DNA of 42,051 nucleotides, from positions 1 to 42,051 of IMG/VR virus record IMGVR_UViG_3300035191_000045; one strand, 5' to 3'. Both the position numbers and the translations under genes were made by a program. Shown here in pieces: positions 38,318-42,051 of the stretch (position 1 is its first letter; each line of letters starts with the position of its first letter). The notes beneath the pieces were generated by a model, which saw nothing but the letters and a program-made list of their open reading frames with translations, did no database searches and was not told where the DNA came from. The DNA is from a virus.

Positions 38318-38971
38318 CCACAGTCAAAGCTTGTTTGCTCTGATTGCAGGACTTTAAAAGGCAATGGCACCGGAGTTTGGGCTAAACGTTCACGCGCTGA
38401 TTCTGCGCGATCCGCTTCCAGTTCAAAGGCAAGAAAATTTATCCCAAAACTTTTGCAGACTGCCGGTAAACTGCCCATGCCTGAAAACGGGTCAAAAACG
38501 ACACTGTCCTCATTTGCAAACTTGCTGAGATAATACGCAAGAGCTTTCGGATTCTTCGCCCATTTGAACGGCGGCTTCTTGCCTGGGATCGGCACGTCAA
38601 CCACTTCACGGACGGCTTTGAACGGGTTGCTGTGGCCTTTCTCGTACCATAAACAGGGCGCAATCTTGCGCCCTATCTTGCCGACCATCTGCATATTGTT
38701 GGACGCATACCACCCCAAAACCCAACGATACGCCAAAGGCCCCGCTTTCAACGCGCAGATTGTGTCAGAAAGCCACTGCTGGCCCTGCCACATAAGACAG
38801 GCGCAATTCGGTTTCAACACTCTCTGAGCCAAATTTGAAAGCCACAGATAGTCTTCTATATTCTGATATATCGGTCAAAATTAAGTCGATAGACTCATCA
38901 GGGATTTCCTTTGACAAGGCTCTCGCGTCTCCGGTGTAAATCTGATTTGTTTCGTATGGGCCTATTTTCAA
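38251..38971 (-). pseudogene. broken DNA adenine/cytosine-N4 methyltransferase
   Basis: The N-terminal frame (from a TTG at 38971 behind GGAG) reads DARALSKEIPDESIDLILTD, where DPPY is expected next, but Pro-Pro-Tyr is missing and SEY follows. Near 38850 one extra base moves the reading to a second frame that continues LAQRVLKPNCACLMWQGQQW and has FDPFSGMG, the S-adenosylmethionine motif, near its end. So the gene lost its catalytic motif and has a frameshift. Its 3' end overlaps the attC site. The family is the N6A/N4C beta-type methyltransferases. Confidence 0.75.
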
Positions 38972-38995
38972 GTTTGTACTCCGTTGGCGCTAAGG

Positions 38996-39099
38996 TTTAT
39001 AACGCCTGCGTTCACGGGGTTTGCCCGCCCCGGAACCAAGTTTCAAAACTGAATCAAACGTCGCGGGCGGGCAAAGTCCCGTGAAACGCTTTGTTACAT
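38996..39099 (-). other. attC-like recombination site (reverse orientation)
   Basis: It runs on the - strand from ATGTAACAAAGCG to AACGCAGGCGTTATAAAC. The arms (GCGTTTCACGGGACTTTGCC and GGCAAACCCCGTGAACGC) pair with bulges. The 5' box contains the stop codon of the gene at 39094. Confidence 0.85.
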
Positions 39100-39504
39100 G
39101 CCATACTCCATTTTTGTAGCGTCTAACACATTACATAATTCTGAATACGCTTCAACTGCCGGAGCCTCAAAACCATCTGGCAGTAAAAACGCATCAAGTT
39201 CTAAACTGCTGCCAGAGCGCGGAAACCATCCGGCTTTTTTCGCCAAATCGACAACTTCTTCGCGATGAAGCTGCAAAAAGATTTCCCATCCAAATTCACG
39301 CTTCTGATCGTCAGAAAGCTTATGCTCTAAATATAAATCCACAAGCTTCTCTGTTTTTTTGGTGAAGCCAATATCACCAGTAAGAAGCTTGCTGATTTCG
39401 CTCTGGTTGAAGCCTAATTCTTGCTCTACGTCGGCTTGTTTCCAGCCGAGGGCGGCCATTAAGGCCGCCATAATCTGCGCTGCTGTCGCGATACGTGGAT
39501 ACAT
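39094..39504 (-). CDS. XRE-type regulator / antitoxin-like, 136 aa
   Basis: An N-terminal helix-turn-helix is visible (ALGWKQADVEQELGFNQSEI, then SKLLTGDIGFTKKTEKLVDL). The remainder is helical and acidic. As second gene after the 98-residue protein and a promoter with two matching palindromes, it probably represses the pair, as HigA-type antitoxins do. The stop TAA lies within the attC box. Confidence 0.7.
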   Translation of the reverse strand: MYPRIATAAQIMAALMAALGWKQADVEQELGFNQSEISKLLTGDIGFTKKTEKLVDLYLEHKLSDDQKREFGWEIFLQLHREEVVDLAKKAGWFPRSGSSLELDAFLLPDGFEAPAVEAYSELCNVLDATKMEYGM

Positions 39505-39516
39505 TGCGAATCTCCC

Positions 39517-39813
39517 TTAGATGGTCGTTTTGATAGTACGAAAAGTGTTCACTGAGGCAGCAACCCCAAGCGAACCCTTGCGCAAACAATATTGATGAAA
39601 ATGAAAGACGACCTCACCTTCTCCCATCTCAGGGCGACACAATTCTTGCAATGCCGGACATTCGCTTTCAAGCAGGGCTTTTACATCCCATACCTCGCTT
39701 GTATTGTCGCAATACATGTATTCCCACCCTTCTTTTCTCAAAACTTTTTCAAGGGGGTATAACTGTTGTTTTGGCTTGTTTAACATTGCCTGGTTTTTTT
39801 CATAAGCTGTCAT
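39517..39813 (-). CDS. hypothetical protein, possible toxin partner, 98 aa
   Basis: The protein reads LEKVLRKEGWEYMYCDNTSE to FHFHQYCLRKGSLGVAASVN; it has several Cys and His but no recognised toxin fold. A strong AGGAGG site precedes the ATG. It is the first gene of an operon with the XRE gene 12 bases downstream, an order known from HigBA modules. The toxin role is a guess from order. Confidence 0.55.
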   Translation of the reverse strand: MTAYEKNQAMLNKPKQQLYPLEKVLRKEGWEYMYCDNTSEVWDVKALLESECPALQELCRPEMGEGEVVFHFHQYCLRKGSLGVAASVNTFRTIKTTI

Positions 39814-39865
39814 GATTGAATCCTCCTGAATTTGTGTTTATGTTCCCTTTTTCAGCGTCACATGT

Positions 39866-39916
39866 AATATAATATTCAATATGAATATTGTCAAGTATTA
39901 TTTATTCAAATTGAAT
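39866..39916 (-). promoter_or_regulatory. promoter with two near-identical palindromic operators
   Basis: TTGACA (39894-39889) and TATATT (39871-39866) are 17 bases apart. ATTCAATATGAAT (39874-39886, + strand) lies in the spacer and ATTCAAATTGAAT (39904-39916) just upstream of -35; their centres are 30 bases apart, about three helix turns. They are the likely sites of the XRE protein. Confidence 0.75.
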
Positions 39917-39977
39917 GTTTTTTTGATTTCAGGAAGATTTTTAAGTTTTCAATGAGCGGTTACGCCTACGGGGAGGG

Positions 39978-40090
39978 CATGTAACGCCTCGCTTCAACAG
40001 CCCCAAAGACGCGGCCACCGAAGCTGACGTTAACAAGATTAATTTTCGCCCGCGTCTTTGGGGTCTTTTGCAAGCGTTTGTTCTAATGCC
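39978..40090 (-). other. attC-like recombination site (reverse orientation)
   Basis: It runs on the - strand from TAGAACAAACGCTTGCAAAAG to AGCGAGGCGTTACATGCC. Arms pair over CGCTTG-AA-AG and CCCCAAAGACGCGG/CCGCGTCTTTGGGG. It overlaps the 3' end of the gene at 40039 by about 50 bases. Confidence 0.8.
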
Positions 40091-40365
40091 CCAACCAACA
40101 ACTTTCTTTTTCGTTTTATCCAGTTATTCGCCCTTTCAATGACATCTTGATCGGAGAATACGGAAAACCGAGGGGCTCGATTAATTTGACATGTTTTCCA
40201 CAAATGGCTTATCAATTCGCCATGAATATAAAAAACTGTACGCCCACTGCGGCCACGGCCTTTTGATTCGCATAGTTCAAGATTGAATTCAGAGTCTTTC
40301 GCGCACACATTATTTGATAGAAATTCCAAAAGATTGTCTTTAGTAAGTTCTATTTTTTCAAACAT
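40039..40365 (-). CDS. hypothetical cassette protein, 108 aa
   Basis: The ATG at 40365 follows GGAGG and gives MFEKIELTKDNLLEFLSNNV to AKDPKDAGEN. The middle (GRGRSGRTVFYIHGELISHL) is basic then hydrophobic, and the end is a basic helix (NNWIKRKRKLLVGAL). Not recognised. Its last 17 codons are made of attC sequence, so the protein end changes if the site recombines. Confidence 0.65.
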   Translation of the reverse strand: MFEKIELTKDNLLEFLSNNVCAKDSEFNLELCESKGRGRSGRTVFYIHGELISHLWKTCQINRAPRFSVFSDQDVIERANNWIKRKRKLLVGALEQTLAKDPKDAGEN

Positions 40366-40383
40366 GACATCCTCCGCTGAAGG

Positions 40384-40486
40384 CATTAGAACGCCGCAAA
40401 TCACCTGCAATGCCCGCTTGCGACGTGGTTTCTAATCTGCAAAACACCTGACGGCGGGCGTTGTCTGGTGAAATTGCTTGTTATGA
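40384..40486 (-). other. attC-like recombination site (reverse orientation)
   Basis: It runs on the - strand from CATAACAAGCAATTTCACC to GATTTGCGGCGTTCTAATGC. Arms pair over GCAATTTCACC and AACGCCCGCCGTC with mismatches. Confidence 0.75.
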
Positions 40487-40652
40487 TGGCGCTCCTGTTT
40501 TGGCTGCCATTCTTTTTTTGGATGCTGCACAGCCGGGGCTCTCTCCTCGGAGCACTCCCCACGGAATATGTTCAAGATTTCCCGGTTACTCTCGTCCGGG
40601 GTCGCCTTTCTTATCAATTTATGACGACAGGTTAGCTCGTCCTTTCCGAGTG

Positions 40653-40844
40653 TCAGCCCTTCTCACTTTCAGGGTTCTCGCCCTTTCTTAGCTCAGGGAG
40701 CCTGCGGGACAATTCCGGGGCTACTCCATCTGGCCCACTCATCAGGAAGCCCCCGCCTTGCGGCGCGCGGGAATTCGTAATGATCTCTGCCGGAAATTCT
40801 TCCATCCATCTTCCCTGATTCCACAGTTCAAATTGACGTGTCAT
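40653..40844 (-). CDS. hypothetical cassette protein, 63 aa
   Basis: The ATG at 40844 lies about ten bases after the end of the preceding attC site, a typical cassette start. The protein is polar (MTRQFELWNQGRWMEEFPAE to GENPESEKG) and not recognised. Another frame downstream (40432-40617) is less convincing. About 165 bases remain without a clear gene before the next attC. Confidence 0.45.
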   Translation of the reverse strand: MTRQFELWNQGRWMEEFPAEIITNSRAPQGGGFLMSGPDGVAPELSRRLPELRKGENPESEKG

Positions 40845-40850
40845 ACAAGC

Positions 40851-40980
40851 CTCATAACGCTGAAAATCACGTGGTTTGCCATAGCGGGCAACCACGTTTG
40901 GACTACGACAACATGTGAGCGGAAGTGCAACGCTGGAAACTGCTGACAGCGGGCAAACTCACGTGCATTTTATTGTTATG
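40851..40980 (-). other. attC-like recombination site (reverse orientation)
   Basis: It runs on the - strand from CTCATAACAATAAAATGCACG to TTTTCAGCGTTATGAGGC. Arms pair over CACGTGAGTTTGCCCGCT and AGCGGGCAA-like segments with bulges, with a long loop between them. It contains the stop codon of the gene at 40976. Confidence 0.8.
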
Positions 40981-41206
40981 AGGTTGCATGGATGCCTTTT
41001 TTTGTTAATTCAAGCGTATCTTTATCAAACAACCACATTACCAAACCACTTTCAACCATTTTTTCAATCTCCGTCGTAATGGTATCGCGGTCTATGAACA
41101 ATTCATAGCAAATATTCGAGACAGTGAATCTTTTTGCAGCAATTCCAATACTGCCATAACGCAAACAATGATCTCGCATCCACTTCAATAAATTTATTTC
41201 TCGCAT
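40976..41206 (-). CDS. small winged-helix-like protein, 76 aa
   Basis: The pattern INLLKWMRDHCLRYGSIGIA, then VSNICYELFIDRDTITTEIE, then LVMWLFDKDTLELTKKGI fits a winged helix DNA-binding domain. The weak helix-turn-helix makes this tentative. It begins 4 bases after the stop of the gene at 41210, so the two are one operon, and its stop lies in the attC 5' box. Confidence 0.55.
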   Translation of the reverse strand: MREINLLKWMRDHCLRYGSIGIAAKRFTVSNICYELFIDRDTITTEIEKMVESGLVMWLFDKDTLELTKKGIHATS

Positions 41207-41209
41207 ACG

Positions 41210-41485
41210 TCACCTCTGCTGATTTGGAGCGTTATGACGGCGTTCTGCACTCCACCTCTCGGCTTCTTCTTGTGCATCACGAACCTTTTGAGACTCCATA
41301 AGTTTTGCGACAATTTCATCAAACACAATACCGCAATTCCGCTCACTATTAAAATCTATTGCGAATTTCGTATAAAGCGCATGGTGCATATTATCATCAA
41401 GATAAATATCGCCAACTTTTGCGTCTGATTCAACAGCACATAACGCTACATACGTATTTTCTATTTTCCTTAATCGGATTGCCAT
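41210..41485 (-). CDS. hypothetical protein, 91 aa
   Basis: The protein has a beta-rich first part (MAIRLRKIENTYVALCAVES, then KVGDIYLDDNMHHALYTKFA) and a helical charged end (DAQEEAERWSAERRHN). Similar small proteins with a DIYLDDxxHxAL segment occur widely in phages and mobile elements without known function. It starts near the end of the attC at 41497. Confidence 0.65.
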   Translation of the reverse strand: MAIRLRKIENTYVALCAVESDAKVGDIYLDDNMHHALYTKFAIDFNSERNCGIVFDEIVAKLMESQKVRDAQEEAERWSAERRHNAPNQQR

Positions 41486-41496
41486 TTAACGAAGCC

Positions 41497-41569
41497 TCAT
41501 AACGGCCGGCCATCAGAAGCACAGGCAAAGAGTGAACCTGATAGCGGGCGATACAGTATATAGTTATTT
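41497..41569 (-). other. short attC-like site (reverse orientation), degenerate
   Basis: On the - strand AATAACTATATACTG opens and GGCCGGCCGTTATGAGG closes the site. Inner arms pair only partly (CGCCCGCTATCAG with CTGATGGCCGGCCG). It lies exactly between two cassette genes. Confidence 0.5.
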
Positions 41570-41570
41570 C

Positions 41571-41792
41571 CTAATTTTTGCGGGCATCGGCCTGTGTCTT
41601 TTGCATGGCCTTGTTAGCAGGCAGTTGTGACGATAACAAGGCCGACTCCATTTTTGCCAATGCACCAATTGATGCTATAATGAGTTTTCCTTCATCGTCA
41701 TCTTTTGGAACAATTTTCAAAACGAGTTGCAAAAAAAGCAAACAAAGCGATAGTCTTAACTGGGTAAAAAATATCTTTGCTAATGACATCAT
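41571..41792 (-). CDS. small membrane protein, 73 aa
   Basis: One hydrophobic segment (LRLSLCLLFLQLVLKIV) is followed by an acidic turn and a helical polar end. The ATG at 41792 follows AAGAGGAAG. The gene is just downstream of the tRNA-like sequence on the same strand and ends at the attC 5' box. Not recognised. Confidence 0.55.
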   Translation of the reverse strand: MMSLAKIFFTQLRLSLCLLFLQLVLKIVPKDDDEGKLIIASIGALAKMESALLSSQLPANKAMQKTQADARKN

Positions 41793-41815
41793 CTTCCTCT
41801 TTTCTTGTTCTGTGG

Positions 41816-41908
41816 GTGGCGTGGTTGGAATCGAACCAACGGGCCTCACGGCATCGCGAGTACGTGAGACAAGGTCTGTCCTCTCGTTACCCCTACGGTA
41901 CACGCCAC
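41816..41908 (-). tRNA. tRNA-like sequence with long variable arm
   Basis: Perfect acceptor arms (GTGGCGT/ACGCCAC) and T arm (GTTGG, TTCGATT, CCAAC) are present, and CTCACG/CGTGAG forms a long variable arm as in class II tRNAs. The D loop contains GGGG, but the D stem is poor and the expected anticodon arm (around GACA/TGTC) has a 5-base loop without a normal U33. No CCA is encoded. The specificity cannot be read. It lies within an attC-bounded cassette. Confidence 0.5.
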
Positions 41909-42051
41909 ATATTCAAAAGCCTGCTAACAATATTATTCTTTAAACTCTCAACATAGATAATACTGACAGATGAACAGGTTTTTTGTCAAGGTATATTTAC
42001 CAAAAAAGACCCATTTTTTATAATAATTTTTGCGAGAAAAACTTGACAAAT
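41909..42051 (-). promoter_or_regulatory. AT-rich upstream region of the tRNA-like cassette
   Basis: No gene is seen. On the - strand TTGACA near 41990 is followed by TATTAT, but 21 bases apart, so the promoter is doubtful. A further TTGTCA/TTGACA-like box lies at the very end of the window. Confidence 0.3.

Noticed and set aside
40432-40617. 61-residue - strand frame overlapping an attC
   Set aside because: It starts at a TTG without ribosome site, and its second half is translated attC sequence.
41206-41235. attC site between the genes at 40976 and 41210
   Set aside because: Only a TCATAACGC box is present, inside the coding end of the upstream gene, with no second half; the genes look like one operon.
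1-42051. CRISPR arrays or insertion sequences
   Set aside because: No run of short evenly spaced repeats and no transposase gene with terminal repeats was seen on reading both strands; the repeated units found are attC sites, leaders and the fibre duplication.

Overview
The window looks like a partial tailed phage or prophage (about 4.7-31.2 kb, almost all on the + strand, GC-rich) between two accessory regions that read like integron gene-cassette arrays. No 16S rRNA or other lineage marker is present, so the host cannot be named. Strong AGGAGG-type ribosome sites and sigma70-type promoters indicate a bacterium.

Left accessory region (1-4.6 kb): three attC-like sites in + orientation (the first cut by the window edge). 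Between them lie AT-rich small genes: a KTSC protein, a SieB-like superinfection exclusion protein, and several unknowns. Several genes have a promoter followed by a folded leader RNA with the same plan: a closing stem, a first hairpin, a GAA(A) linker and a second hairpin. A fourth copy sits on the - strand near 35.6 kb.

Phage region: C5 DNA methyltransferase, XRE regulator and tyrosine recombinase (4.8-6.9 kb); small accessory genes, then a radical SAM / DUF4326 / ASCH cluster (6.9-11.1 kb); terminase small and large subunits (11.3-13.6 kb); a sugar cargo of three glycosyltransferases, a reversibly-glycosylated-polypeptide (GT75-like) protein and an RmlC-type epimerase (13.7-17.7 kb); portal, protease with nested scaffold, decoration and major capsid proteins (17.8-22.5 kb); a 914-residue fibre-like protein and two AT-rich neighbours (22.5-26.6 kb); connector, tail tube, tail chaperones with a probable -1 frameshift site, and Mu gpG-like and Mu gpF-like proteins (26.6-31.0 kb). 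No tape measure, baseplate or clear lysis cassette follows, so the virion module is incomplete here.

Right region (31.2-42 kb): mostly - strand. First come moron-like genes (secreted nuclease, ribbon-helix-helix regulator, a 2-TM protein with zinc ribbon, a lipoprotein). Then follows a second attC array in - orientation, carrying a HEPN-like gene, a broken adenine methyltransferase, a two-gene operon with paired operators, and small unknowns. Two tRNA-like sequences with sound acceptor and T arms but abnormal centres lie at 31.5 and 41.9 kb. The two attC arrays point towards each other across the phage. No integron integrase gene is seen; the only tyrosine recombinase is of phage type.
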